From contig NC_011894.1 in the NCBI RefSeq assembly GCF_000022085.1, forward strand, positions 1,452,501 to 1,516,500: a stretch of DNA of 64,000 nucleotides. The letters run 5' to 3'. Of the stretch, positions 34,639 to 44,369 are shown one piece after another (the first letter of the stretch is position 1; each line of letters begins with the position of its first letter). This stretch comes from Methylobacterium nodulans ORS 2060. Its GTDB lineage: Bacteria; Pseudomonadota; Alphaproteobacteria; Rhizobiales; Beijerinckiaceae. The notes beneath the pieces were generated by a model. It did no database searches, was not told the DNA's origin, and worked only from the letters and a program-made list of their open reading frames with translations. The translations under genes were made by a program, and so were the position numbers.

Positions 34639-34747
34639 CACCCGCGCGAAAAAGGTGCGCGGCTGCGGATCGCCGTTGCGCGGCCCGGCTCCATTTCGCC
34701 CTGGGACCGGCCCATGGTCGGGCCGACAGAGCCGGAGCGCCTCGACG

Positions 34748-35518
34748 ATGATCCCCATGCTGGACCCTGCGACCCTCACCGTGTTCGTCACCGGCGCGAC
34801 TGCCGGCTTCGGGGCCGCGCTCTGCCGCCGTTTCGCCGAGGCCGGGGCGCGGGTGATCGGCACCGGCCGCCGCCCCGATCGGCTCGACGCCCTCAAGGCC
34901 GAGCTCGGCGAGCGCTGCCACGTGATGCAGCTCGACGTGACGGATCGCGATGCGGTCTTCGCCGCGGTGCAGGCCCTGCCGGCCGGCTTCGACGCCCCCA
35001 ATGTCTGCATCGCCAATGCGGGGCTGGCGCTCGGCCTCTCGCCCGCCCACGAGGCCGAGATCGACGACTGGGACCGGATGATCGCCACCAACGTCAACGG
35101 CCTCGCCTACACGGTGCGGGCGCTCCTGCCGGGCATGGTGGCGCGCGACGAGGGGCATATCGTGCTCCTCGGCTCGGTGGCGGGCGACTACCCCTATCCG
35201 GGCGGCAACGTCTACGGGGCGACCAAGGCCTTCGTGAAGCAGTTCGCCCTCAACCTCCGGGCCGATCTCCTCGGCCGGAACGTGCGCGTGACGAATATCG
35301 AGCCCGGCATGGCCGAGACGGAGTTCTCGCTGGTGCGCTTCGAGGGCGATGCCGACCAGGCCGCGAAGACCTACGAGGGCCTGACCGCGATGTCGGCCGA
35401 GGACATTGCCGAGACGATCTTCTGGTCCTGCATCCTGCCGCGCCACCTCAACATCAACCGCATGCAGATGATGCCGGTGATGCAGGCCTTCTCGCCCTTC
35501 GCGGTGAAGCGGGGCTGA
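34748..35518 (+). CDS. Short-chain dehydrogenase (YdfG-like)
   Basis: 256 residues. NADP motif TGATAGFGAALC, then NAG (ANAGLALG), catalytic Ser in LLGSVAGDYPYPGGNVYGATKAFVKQF, and Tyr/Lys of YGATK. The C-terminal PRHLNINRMQMMPVMQ segment is characteristic of the YdfG group (malonic semialdehyde/L-allo-threonine dehydrogenase). Substrate assignment remains by similarity only. Confidence 0.88.
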   Translation: MIPMLDPATLTVFVTGATAGFGAALCRRFAEAGARVIGTGRRPDRLDALKAELGERCHVMQLDVTDRDAVFAAVQALPAGFDAPNVCIANAGLALGLSPAHEAEIDDWDRMIATNVNGLAYTVRALLPGMVARDEGHIVLLGSVAGDYPYPGGNVYGATKAFVKQFALNLRADLLGRNVRVTNIEPGMAETEFSLVRFEGDADQAAKTYEGLTAMSAEDIAETIFWSCILPRHLNINRMQMMPVMQAFSPFAVKRG

Positions 35519-35537
35519 GCGCGCCTTGGCGCGCGCC

Positions 35538-36953
35538 TCAGGCGAGACGGCGGCGCAGCCGCCGCCAGCCGAGCACGACGCCGCTCACCGAGACGATCAG
35601 CCCGAGGGCGCTCAACAGGCCGATCACCGCCTGCCGGGCGGGCGGGTGGCGCAGGAGCGGCCCGACATCGAGGGTGTGCAGGGCGTCGAACAGCCAGCGG
35701 TTCGCCCGCCTGCTGCGGTCGATCCGCCCGAGGATCTCGCCGGTGCCCGGATCGACGTGGAACCATGTGGCGGCGGGATCGGCGAAGACGAGGCGCAGCA
35801 CCGGCAGGCGCGGCGCCCCGTGCCGGTCCGACCAGTAGGCATCGGGCGCGTCGAGCCGCAGGGCCGTCGCGAGCGGGGCCTCCGGCAGGAGGCCGCTCGC
35901 CGCCGCCAGGATGCGGTCCTGCGTCACTTCCGTGCCGCAGCAGGGCCGGACGCCGTCGGGCCCGGCGGCCAGCACCAGCGGATGGCCGCCGATCCAGGCG
36001 AAGCGGAGTTCGACGCTGCCCGGCGGCGCAAGGGCGAGGGTCTCGCGGCCCGGCGGGAAGGCCGGGGCAGCCTGCCCGGCATAGCGGGCGAGCGCCGCGG
36101 CATCGGGCATGCGCGGGCCGAACCAGTGGTTCGGGTTCATCGACAGCCAGCCGCTGAACACGAAGGTGACAACCGCAAGGCCTCCCGCCACGCCCGCAAG
36201 GTGGTGCCACGCGCGCCAGCCGCGATAGGGGGTGAGCCTTTTTCGCCGCAGGCGCAGCAGGCCGAGGCCGAAGCCGCTCACCGCCGCCGCGAGCGCCATG
36301 CCGGAGAGCCACAGCACCACCTCCCGCCAGAGCGCGGCCTCGGCCCGCAGGGGCGTGAGATAGATCCAGTGCGGCACGGCCCCGAGCCAGTTCCACACCC
36401 GCTCGGCCCGGGTCGTGTCGAGGGCGAGTTCTCCCGTGCCTTCCGAAAAATAAAGTTCCGTCCCGGCCGGGTCGCCGAGCGCCACGACCCGGAACGGGCG
36501 CGAGGCATCGTAGCGTGCCGTGACGGTCCACTGGTCGCGTTCCACCACGCCGCGATCCTCGACGTTCCGCGCCGCCGGGTGTCGGCGGGCGAGGGCGAGC
36601 GCCGCTTCCGCACTCAGCGGCGGCAGCGGCGCGCCCGTGACCGCGGAGAGCACAAGCCGGCGGCCATCCGGCCCCGTGAGGCGGTAGACCGGCTCGTCGT
36701 CCCGCATGGAGAGGGTGAAGGCGGCCGGAAAACCGGGGAGCCCCGCCAGCGCCTCCTGCGGCCCGAGCCGCACCGCATCGAGGGCAAGCGGCGGCAGCGC
36801 CGCCCGGCGCTCGGCCTCCGTCAGGGCGGGGAAGCCGACGAACAGCATCACCAGCCCGGAGACGAACCAGACGGCGAAGAACAGCCCGGCCGCGATGCCG
36901 AGCCAGCGATGGCCGAGATGCAGCCACCGTTTCATGGGCTTGGACCACCGCAT
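35538..36953 (-). CDS. PepSY-domain membrane protein paired with the TonB receptor
   Basis: 471 residues. Four membrane helices by eye (LGIAAGLFFAVWFVSGLVMLF; VLWLSGMALAAAVSGFGLGLL; LAGVAGGLAVVTFVFSGW; VIGLLSALGLIVSVSGVVLGW) flank PepSY-like periplasmic segments. His residues in helices (HRWLG, WHHLAG) fit haem-binding, iron-reductase-like PepSY proteins. It starts within a few bases of the receptor's stop, so one operon. An alternative start lies 18 bases downstream. It probably reduces or processes the imported metal complex. Confidence 0.85.
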   Translation of the reverse strand: MRWSKPMKRWLHLGHRWLGIAAGLFFAVWFVSGLVMLFVGFPALTEAERRAALPPLALDAVRLGPQEALAGLPGFPAAFTLSMRDDEPVYRLTGPDGRRLVLSAVTGAPLPPLSAEAALALARRHPAARNVEDRGVVERDQWTVTARYDASRPFRVVALGDPAGTELYFSEGTGELALDTTRAERVWNWLGAVPHWIYLTPLRAEAALWREVVLWLSGMALAAAVSGFGLGLLRLRRKRLTPYRGWRAWHHLAGVAGGLAVVTFVFSGWLSMNPNHWFGPRMPDAAALARYAGQAAPAFPPGRETLALAPPGSVELRFAWIGGHPLVLAAGPDGVRPCCGTEVTQDRILAAASGLLPEAPLATALRLDAPDAYWSDRHGAPRLPVLRLVFADPAATWFHVDPGTGEILGRIDRSRRANRWLFDALHTLDVGPLLRHPPARQAVIGLLSALGLIVSVSGVVLGWRRLRRRLA

Positions 36954-36956
36954 CCG

Positions 36957-39074
36957 TCAGAACGTCACCTGATAGGCAAGCTCGACCGAGCGCGGGGGCC
37001 CAAGCAGCCAGGAATTGGTGTTGCCCGAGACCGCGTAGATCCGGTCGGTGAGGTTGTAGCCGCGCAGCGACAGGCGCGAATCCGGCGTCACCTGCCAGTC
37101 GAGGCTGGCATTGACGAGCGTGTAGCCGGGCCGGCGCGCGGTGTTGGCGAAGTCGCTGAAGACCGGGCCGACATTGTTGAGGCCGAGCCGCGCCACCCAG
37201 CCCGGCGCGAAGGCGTAGGCGATCCAGACATTGGTGACGCGCTGGGGCACGTCCTTCGGAACATTGCCGGCGTAGGATACCACCTGCCCTTTCACCCGCT
37301 CGGAGAAGGCGTCGTAGCGCGCCTGGAGCAGGGCGGTGTTGGCCTCGATGCGCCAGTGATCGTCGAGGGCGAAGGACAGGGCCGCCTCGACGCCCCGCGC
37401 GGATTGCCGGCCGACCTGCCGCGACTCACCCGGCCGGTCGGGATCGGGGACCAGCAGGTTGTCCTTGGCGATGTGGTAGGCGGCCAGCGTCCACTCGCCT
37501 CGGCCTCCCGCGAAGATGCCCTTCGCGCCGACCTCGACCTGCCGGCCCGTGGCGAGGTCGAACTGCGCCTGCGAGACGGTGGTGGTGATGAGGCTGCCGA
37601 GCGGATCGGCCGCGGTCGCGTATTGCGCATAGAGCGCGAGGTCGGGAACGGGGTTGTAGACGGCGCCGACCCGGTAGCTCAGGGACTCGAAGGTCTTGGT
37701 GAAGGCGGTGCCGGCGAGCGGCCGGGCGACGGAGACGGTGGGCGCGTCGAAGCGCACGCCCGTGATCAGCGCGAGCTGCGGCGTCAGCTCCAGCCGGTCC
37801 TCGGCGAAGACCGAGGCTTGGTTCACCCGCGAGATGATGTCCCGGCGCGTCCCGGCGAGGTTGAGGAAGGAGCCCGGCACGGGGAGAAAGGGGTTGACGA
37901 AGCTCACGCCCTCGAAGGGCGCGTTGCTGTCGCGGTCGAAGGCGATGCGGTTCACATCGAAGCCGGCCACCACGGTGTTGGGCAGGCCGAACAGGCTCCC
38001 GCGGACAGTCGCGTCGAAGCGGTTCCCGATCTGCTCCTGATGGTGGAGGATCTCGATGTAGTCGCTGCGGCGGATCAGCCCCGTCGCCGGCTGGAAGGTG
38101 TACTGCTCGACGTCGCGCCAGTGCCGCTCGGCGGAGAGCCGGTAGGCGGTGTTGCGGATGGTGACGTCCGGGCTCGGGCTCCACTCCGTGCGCAGCTGCG
38201 TCCAGTTGTCGAGCCAGGCCATGCGCGCATCGGCGACGTTGTAGTTGGTGAAGCGGATGCGCTCCGGCACGCGGGAGCCGATCAGCGGCGAGCCCCAGTA
38301 GCGGGTGGGCTCGTTGTAGCCGAGGTCGTGCGACAGGGTGAGGCTGAGATCGGGCGCGGCCCGCCAGGTGACCGCGCCGGAGAGCGCGAGGTTGCGGAAG
38401 TCGCCGTCCGGCCGGACCCAGCCGTCGGCGCGGTTGCCGCTGATGTTCAGCCGATAGGCCATCGCCTCGCCGATGGGCCCGCCCGAATCGAGGGCGAGCC
38501 GCGCCGTTCCGTCCGAGCCGAGGGCGGCCTGTGCCTCGTTCACGGGCGTGAAGACCGGCTTCTTCGGCACCACGTTGATCACGCCGCCGATGGCGCCCTC
38601 GCCGTAGAGCACGGAGGCGGGCCCGCGCAGCACCTCGATCCGCTCCGCCGACCAGGGGTCGAACGGGAAGGTGACGGTGCCGGCCCCGACATAGAGCCTC
38701 GTGCCGTCGTAGAGCTGCTGCACCGAGCCCGGCCCGGCGAAGCCCCGGCTGGTGAAGGAGAGATTGCCGTTGCCGGGATGCGCGATGCTGGTGATGCCGG
38801 TGGCGTTCTGCGTCACCGCATCCGCGATGGTGGTCTGGCCGCGCGCGCGGATGGTCTCGCCCGAGATCACGTCGAGGCTCGCCGGGGTCTGCAGCGGGGT
38901 CAGCCCGAGGCGGCTGCCGGAGCGGGCCGGCGCGGAGAGGGCGAGGCCGGGCGGCGGCCCCTCGCGCAGGCGGCCGGCCACCTCGATCATGTCGAGGGGG
39001 ATCTCCTCGGCGCCGGCCGGCACGGCGAGAAGGAGGGCGAAGAGGGAGAAGCGGGAGGAGCGGAGCGCGGTCAT
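36957..39074 (-). CDS. TonB-dependent outer-membrane receptor (siderophore-type)
   Basis: 705 residues. A signal peptide (SRFSLFALLLAVPAGA) precedes a plug domain (TPASLDVISGETIRARGQTTIADAV, then IEVLRGPASVLYGEGAIGGVINVV) and a 22-strand barrel. The barrel ends GYNLTDRIYAVSGNTNSWLLGPPRSVELAYQVTF, the aromatic C-terminus needed for outer-membrane assembly. The pattern is TonB-dependent siderophore receptor. The unusual point is the upstream cobalamin riboswitch on the same strand, so cobalamin, cobalt or another metal chelate may be the real substrate. It is energised by TonB-ExbBD. Confidence 0.9.
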   Translation of the reverse strand: MTALRSSRFSLFALLLAVPAGAEEIPLDMIEVAGRLREGPPPGLALSAPARSGSRLGLTPLQTPASLDVISGETIRARGQTTIADAVTQNATGITSIAHPGNGNLSFTSRGFAGPGSVQQLYDGTRLYVGAGTVTFPFDPWSAERIEVLRGPASVLYGEGAIGGVINVVPKKPVFTPVNEAQAALGSDGTARLALDSGGPIGEAMAYRLNISGNRADGWVRPDGDFRNLALSGAVTWRAAPDLSLTLSHDLGYNEPTRYWGSPLIGSRVPERIRFTNYNVADARMAWLDNWTQLRTEWSPSPDVTIRNTAYRLSAERHWRDVEQYTFQPATGLIRRSDYIEILHHQEQIGNRFDATVRGSLFGLPNTVVAGFDVNRIAFDRDSNAPFEGVSFVNPFLPVPGSFLNLAGTRRDIISRVNQASVFAEDRLELTPQLALITGVRFDAPTVSVARPLAGTAFTKTFESLSYRVGAVYNPVPDLALYAQYATAADPLGSLITTTVSQAQFDLATGRQVEVGAKGIFAGGRGEWTLAAYHIAKDNLLVPDPDRPGESRQVGRQSARGVEAALSFALDDHWRIEANTALLQARYDAFSERVKGQVVSYAGNVPKDVPQRVTNVWIAYAFAPGWVARLGLNNVGPVFSDFANTARRPGYTLVNASLDWQVTPDSRLSLRGYNLTDRIYAVSGNTNSWLLGPPRSVELAYQVTF

Positions 39075-39127
39075 GCGGGATCCGAAGCGGGGCGTCGGAC
39101 CCGTCCTTAGCCGAAGCGGCGCAGAAT

Positions 39128-39145
39128 GTAACGTTATAACGTTAC
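39128..39145. promoter_or_regulatory. 18-bp perfect inverted repeat before the TonB receptor
   Basis: GTAACGTTATAACGTTAC is a perfect palindrome 54 bp before the receptor start. Its core GTTATAAC resembles Fur-superfamily, especially Zur-type, boxes. No regulator gene is adjacent, so the assignment is inference. It lies between the riboswitch and the gene, so it may mark a second promoter. Confidence 0.5.
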
Positions 39146-39343
39146 GTATGGTCCGGCGGCGACGATCCCAGTCTCTGCGGTGCCTTGCGGCAGCGGAGCG
39201 GGGCGCATGTCGGCGGGCAGCGGCAGGCAAGGCGGGACAGGCGACGCATGTGGCACGTCACCGCGAGCTCAAGCCGACGGCCGCCGCGCGCCCGCTCCGG
39301 CTTCCACCAGGACACCCCGCCCGGCGTGCTCGCGTGTGACCAC

Positions 39344-39515
39344 GGCTGACGGCAGGTCTCCTGGCTCGCGGGTCGCCGCCCCCCATCGTCTTCCCAGGGC
39401 AGACCCCAGTGACGTGGTGATGGAGGGCTCGCCGCTTACAGTTGCGGGGGCAGCCGCGGCCTCGGGCGCCAGCCCTCACCGCGTTCCCTTTTGATCCCCA
39501 AGGGGAACCGTCGCC
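39344..39515 (-). promoter_or_regulatory. Cobalamin riboswitch
   Basis: Read on the minus strand, the conserved pieces appear in order. First comes a 5' stem with GGTTCCC. Then come CCCGCAACTGTAAGCGG, CGTCACTGGG and CTGGGAAGAC. Last is the 3' B12 box GCCAGGAGACCTGCCGTCAG at 39346-39365. This is the adenosylcobalamin aptamer. The next gene on that strand is the TonB-dependent receptor at 39074, about 270 bases further. High B12 would be expected to lower its expression. No obvious second gene or clear terminator lies between. Confidence 0.9.
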
Positions 39516-39757
39516 GCATGCGTAGCCGTACGGATGCCCCGCGGTCAATCGCTGCCGGACCGCGGCCAAGGGCGCTGACGCCGGGCCGCGCTCCGCCGGA
39601 GCCCGCGAGCCTCGCCTGCCATCCGCGGCGACCGTCGCGGCTCACCGGGTCCCCCGGGCGGCGGGCTTGATCCGGATCAAGGCAGGGCGCGGCCCGCCCG
39701 GCCAAGACGAATCCGGACGACGCCGTTCCAGCCGTCTCTCCGTGCAAGGATCTCCCG

Positions 39758-39922
39758 ATGAGCGCTCAGGTTCTGACTTCGACTGCTGCCCAGACCGTGC
39801 CCGCCCCGCAGGTCCGCTTGGCGACTGGCACTGCCGCGGGCGATCTTCCCACCTTGACCGCGCTCGGGCTCGCGATCGCCGCCACGCTGGTCACCGAGGT
39901 TCTGGTCTGGCTCGTCCTGTGA
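39758..39922 (+). CDS. Possible 54-residue small membrane protein
   Basis: ATG with AAGGA seven bases upstream opens a frame with a polar head (MSAQVLTSTAAQTVPAPQ) and a hydrophobic C-terminal helix (LTALGLAIAATLVTEVLVWLVL). The last 32 bases overlap the 3' end of the convergent alcohol dehydrogenase. It is not CbtB-like (no histidine motif). Translation unproven. Confidence 0.4.
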   Translation: MSAQVLTSTAAQTVPAPQVRLATGTAAGDLPTLTALGLAIAATLVTEVLVWLVL

Positions 39923-41072
39923 GCGCCTCCGAATAGATCGCGATGGCATCCGCGTAGGTGACCTCCCGCGGGTTGTTCACGAGGAGGCGGGTCTGCTTCA
40001 TGGCGTCGGTGGCGAGCCGCGGCAGATCCGCCTCGCCGATGCCGATCGCGGCGAGCGAATCCGGCACGCCGCAATCGCGGCAGATCGCCCCGAGGCTCTC
40101 GACGAAGCGGGAGGCGGCCTCCGCCGGAGGAAGCCCGGCTGCCGCGGGGTCGAGGATCGGAGCGAGCTCGGCATAGAGTGCCTGCGCGGCGGGCAGGTTG
40201 AAGCGCATCACGCCCATCAGCACGAGGGCGTTCGAGAGCCCGTGCGGCACGTGGAAGAGGGCGCCGATCGGGTAGGCGAGCGCGTGGACCGCGGCGACCG
40301 GCGCGTTCGCGAAGGCCATGCCGGCGAGCATCGAGCCGAGCAGCATGGCTCCCCGTGCCGCACGGTCCGAGCCCTCCCGGCAGGCGGTGCGGATGTTCCC
40401 CGCCAGGAGCGTCAGCGCCTGCCGGGCGAACTGGTCCGACATCGGGTTCTTCTTGTGGCGGCTCGTATAGGCCTCGATGGCGTGCACCATCGCATCGATG
40501 CCCGTCGCCGCCGTCACGGAGGCGGGGAGGCCGAGGGTGAGGTCCGGATCGAGCACCGCCCAGTCGGGCAGGAGGGCGGCCGAGACCACGCCCTTCTTCT
40601 CGGTCGTCGGCGTCGTCACGATCGCGATCGGCGTCACCTCGGAGCCGGTCCCGGCCGTGGTCGGCACGAGGACGAGCGGGAGGCGCTGCCCTTTGGCGAG
40701 CCCGACGCCGTAGAGCGCGTCGAGGGGCTCGTCGCTGCGCGCCAGATAGGCGACGAGCTTCGCCGTATCGAGGGCCGAGCCGCCGCCGATCGCGAGCACG
40801 AGGTCCGTCCCCTCCGCTCGTGCCCTTGCCGCGGCGGCCTCGATGACCGCCGCAGGCGGGTCGGCCACCACCGCATCATAGATGCCGACGCTCAGCCCGG
40901 CCGCCTGGAGCGCGGCCTCGGCCGGCGCGGTCAGCCCCGCTCCCCGCACGCCCCGGTCGGTGACGAGCAGGATGCGCCGCGCCCCGAGCGGCCCGATGAT
41001 CTCCGGCAGCTTCGCCGTGGCGCCGGGCTCGAACAGGATGTTGGGGCAGGTCTGGAAGGTGAAGGGGGTCAT
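39891..41072 (-). CDS. Iron-containing alcohol dehydrogenase
   Basis: 393 residues, group III Fe-ADH. NAD-binding GGGSALDTAK, then PTTAGTGSEVT, and metal ligands in ATGIDAMVHAIEAY (Asp, His), VHALAYPIGALFHVPHG (two His). The signature is intact. Relatives oxidise alcohols such as 1,3-propanediol, lactaldehyde or maleylacetate; the substrate here is open. It lies near a D-2-hydroxyacid dehydrogenase and a sugar transporter, which hints at polyol use. Confidence 0.9.
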   Translation of the reverse strand: MTPFTFQTCPNILFEPGATAKLPEIIGPLGARRILLVTDRGVRGAGLTAPAEAALQAAGLSVGIYDAVVADPPAAVIEAAAARARAEGTDLVLAIGGGSALDTAKLVAYLARSDEPLDALYGVGLAKGQRLPLVLVPTTAGTGSEVTPIAIVTTPTTEKKGVVSAALLPDWAVLDPDLTLGLPASVTAATGIDAMVHAIEAYTSRHKKNPMSDQFARQALTLLAGNIRTACREGSDRAARGAMLLGSMLAGMAFANAPVAAVHALAYPIGALFHVPHGLSNALVLMGVMRFNLPAAQALYAELAPILDPAAAGLPPAEAASRFVESLGAICRDCGVPDSLAAIGIGEADLPRLATDAMKQTRLLVNNPREVTYADAIAIYSEALTGRARPEPR

Positions 41073-41133
41073 GGGGCGACCTCGAAAGGCATGGCGACGC
41101 GGGCGGACGGATCCTTGTCGAGACCGGTGCGGG

Positions 41134-41898
41134 TCACGGCGCGACCCGCCGCAGCACGAAGGCCATGCCGACCTGCGGCTCGCGACGCCAGCGGCCCTCG
41201 CCCACCGGGAGCAGCGTCACCACGTGGCCCCGCCGGGCAATCAGGGTGAGCCGGCCGGATTCGTAGCGCCAGGAGACCGGGTCGAACACCGTGAGGCCGA
41301 GGTCGCGGCAGCCCTCCAGCACCCGGAGCGCCCCGGGATCGAGGGCGAGCCGGCAGGTCTCCGTCTCGGCGTAGCGGTCGAGCGCGTAGACGCCCGCGAC
41401 CCCCTCGGGCGCGGCGGGCGGTGTCGGCCAGAGGTCCGGCGGCGGCTTCGCGGCCGGCGCGGACTGGGGCAGCGCGACCGGCGTGACCGGCGGGAGAGGG
41501 GGAGCGGCCCGCGGCCCCTCCGGTGCCAGGGCGTAGGTCTCGCCCGAGCCCGCCGCCTTGAGAGCGCCCGGCGTCTCGGCGAGGGCGAAGTCGAGCACCG
41601 GCTTGGCCTCCGGGTCGAGGAAGCGCAGCGCCCCGTCCTCCAGCCGCCAGGCCGAAAGCCCGTTGAGGATCGGCAGCGCCCGCCGGCAGCCGGCCGGGAA
41701 GCGCAGCGCGTGGCCGCCCGAAGCGGCCTCGCTGGTCAGCGTCACGACGCAGCGCCGGTAGCTGCCGTCGAGGGCGAGGGTCCAGGTGCCCAGCGCCTCC
41801 GCGTCGGTGCGCGGCCGGGCGGGATCCGCCCCGGCCGCCCGCGGCGAGGCGGCCGCGAGGGTGAGGACCGCGAGGGCGACAAGGAGGCGGGCGGTCAC
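41134..41898 (-). CDS. AprI/Inh-like exported protein with two similar domains
   Basis: 254 residues. A GTG start overlaps the preceding gene's stop as GTGA. A signal peptide (TARLLVALAVLTLAAASPRAAG) is followed by two beta-barrel-like repeats: LGTWTLALDGSYRRCVVTL … GCRRALP and VAGVYALDRYAETETCRLAL … GCRDLGLTVFDPVSWRY. They are separated by a proline-rich linker. Each has the Cys pair of the alkaline-protease-inhibitor (AprI/Inh) fold. No protease gene is adjacent. Confidence 0.65.
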   Translation of the reverse strand: MTARLLVALAVLTLAAASPRAAGADPARPRTDAEALGTWTLALDGSYRRCVVTLTSEAASGGHALRFPAGCRRALPILNGLSAWRLEDGALRFLDPEAKPVLDFALAETPGALKAAGSGETYALAPEGPRAAPPLPPVTPVALPQSAPAAKPPPDLWPTPPAAPEGVAGVYALDRYAETETCRLALDPGALRVLEGCRDLGLTVFDPVSWRYESGRLTLIARRGHVVTLLPVGEGRWRREPQVGMAFVLRRVAP

Positions 41899-42854
41899 GG
41901 CCGCGGCCAGGGCGTCTCGGCGACGGGCGTGAGCGGCCCCTTGCCGGAGAACCACGATACGAGGTTGTCCACCACGAGCTGACCCATCGCGGAGCGCGTG
42001 TGGACCGAGGCCGAGCCCACATGGGGCAGCAGCACCGTGTGCTCCTGCGCGATCAGCCCCGCGGGCACCCGCGGCTCGTCGGCGAAGACGTCGAGGCCCG
42101 CGCTCTGGATCGTGCCGTCCTGGAGCGCCGCGATCAGCGCCTCCTCGTCGACGAGGCTGCCGCGCGCGACGTTGATCAGGATGCCCTCGGGGCCGAGAGC
42201 CTCCAGCACCTCCCGGTTGACGATGCCCTTCGTCTCCGGCCCGCCCGGCGCCACCACCATCAGCACGTCCACCGCCCGCGCGAGGTCGATGAGCGAGGGG
42301 TGATAGGCGTAAGCCACATCCGCCTGCGGCCGCCGCCCGTGATAGGCGATCGCGACGCCGAACGCCTCCAGCCGGTGGGCGATGGCCCGCCCGATCCGCC
42401 CGAGCCCCAGGATGCCGACGCGCCGCCCCCGCAGGGTGCCGGTGAGCGGATAGGGCTTCTCCAGCCACTTGCCGGCGCGCAGGTAGCGGTCGACCTGCGG
42501 GATCTGCCGCACGGTGGCGAGCAGCAGCCCGACCGCGAGGTCCGCCACCTCGTCGGTGAGCACGTCCGGCGTGTTGGTGACGACGACGCCCCGCCGATTC
42601 GCCTCCACGGCGTCGATCGTGTCGTAGCCGACGCCGAAATTGGCGACGATCTCCAGCGCCGGCAGCCGGTCGAGGAGCACCCCGTCCACCCGAACGCCGC
42701 TCACCGCCAGCCCCTTCACCCGCGGACCCACCTCGGCGAGCAGCCGCTCCGGATCCGTCCCCGGCTCGGGCCTGTGCAGGGTGAACAGGCGCTCCAGGCT
42801 CTCGGTGACGAGCGGCATCATCGGCCGCAGCATCAGCAGGTCGGTGGACTTCAA
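41895..42854 (-). CDS. D-2-hydroxyacid dehydrogenase
   Basis: 319 residues. Substrate half FGVGYDTIDAVEANRRGVVVTNTP, Rossmann motif GILGLGRIGRAIA, and the catalytic triad Arg (NVARGSLVDEE), Glu (DVFADEPRVP) and His (LLPHVGSAS). This fits glyoxylate/hydroxypyruvate reductase-like enzymes. In a methylotroph, hydroxypyruvate reductase would belong to the serine cycle, but the classic hprA has its own neighbourhood, so this is probably a paralogue. Confidence 0.88.
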   Translation of the reverse strand: MKSTDLLMLRPMMPLVTESLERLFTLHRPEPGTDPERLLAEVGPRVKGLAVSGVRVDGVLLDRLPALEIVANFGVGYDTIDAVEANRRGVVVTNTPDVLTDEVADLAVGLLLATVRQIPQVDRYLRAGKWLEKPYPLTGTLRGRRVGILGLGRIGRAIAHRLEAFGVAIAYHGRRPQADVAYAYHPSLIDLARAVDVLMVVAPGGPETKGIVNREVLEALGPEGILINVARGSLVDEEALIAALQDGTIQSAGLDVFADEPRVPAGLIAQEHTVLLPHVGSASVHTRSAMGQLVVDNLVSWFSGKGPLTPVAETPWPRP

Positions 42855-43115
42855 GCGCGTCTCCCTCTCATCGGCCTCTCTGCATCCGACGATGGATGCA
42901 GGTGGCGGGCGCTTGATCTCGCGCCCGTGGCAACCGATGATGGCCCCGAACGATGAGAGGCGGCAAGCCGCCCACCCTTAGGGAAGGAAGCGCGATGAAG
43001 CCCGACGCGCCGCGTCGTCACGAATCCGTCGCCTGCTTGTGGCAGCGCTGCCGCTCCGTCATTCACCCCCGCAGGCCACTCCGGGCCGGGGCCTGACCGA
43101 CGGGAGGAAGAGGCG

Positions 43116-44210
<1,095 letters not shown>

Positions 44211-44267
44211 CCGCCCGGGCCGCGCGCGGCCCGGCGGACGATGCGGTAAGGTCAGGAAGAGTTGCAG

Positions 44268-44339
44268 CCCAACCCGGTTCAGCCGGACCGGGTTGGGGTC
44301 AAGAGGGGCGATAGCCCCTCCAGAGGGGCGGGAAGCCCC
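44268..44339 (+). promoter_or_regulatory. Three consecutive hairpins between ATPase and binding-protein genes
   Basis: CCCAACCCGGT/ACCGGGTTGGG (11 bp, 44268-44297), GAGGGGC/GCCCCTC (7 bp, 44303-44320) and GGGGC/GCCCC (44325-44339). They end about 30 bases before the binding-protein start. Such stems usually stabilise the binding-protein mRNA or partially terminate upstream transcription. Confidence 0.55.
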
Positions 44340-44369
44340 CGTCATCGACATATCGGGAGAAACGCCATC

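Noticed and set aside
35526..39110. Plus-strand frame of almost 1,200 residues opposite PepSY and the TonB receptor
   Set aside because: Antisense shadow; the minus-strand proteins have clear domains and signal peptides, and this one has none.
39758..39922. CbtB cobalt-transporter subunit near the riboswitch
   Set aside because: The small frame lacks the C-terminal histidine motif of CbtB and lies on the strand opposite the riboswitch.
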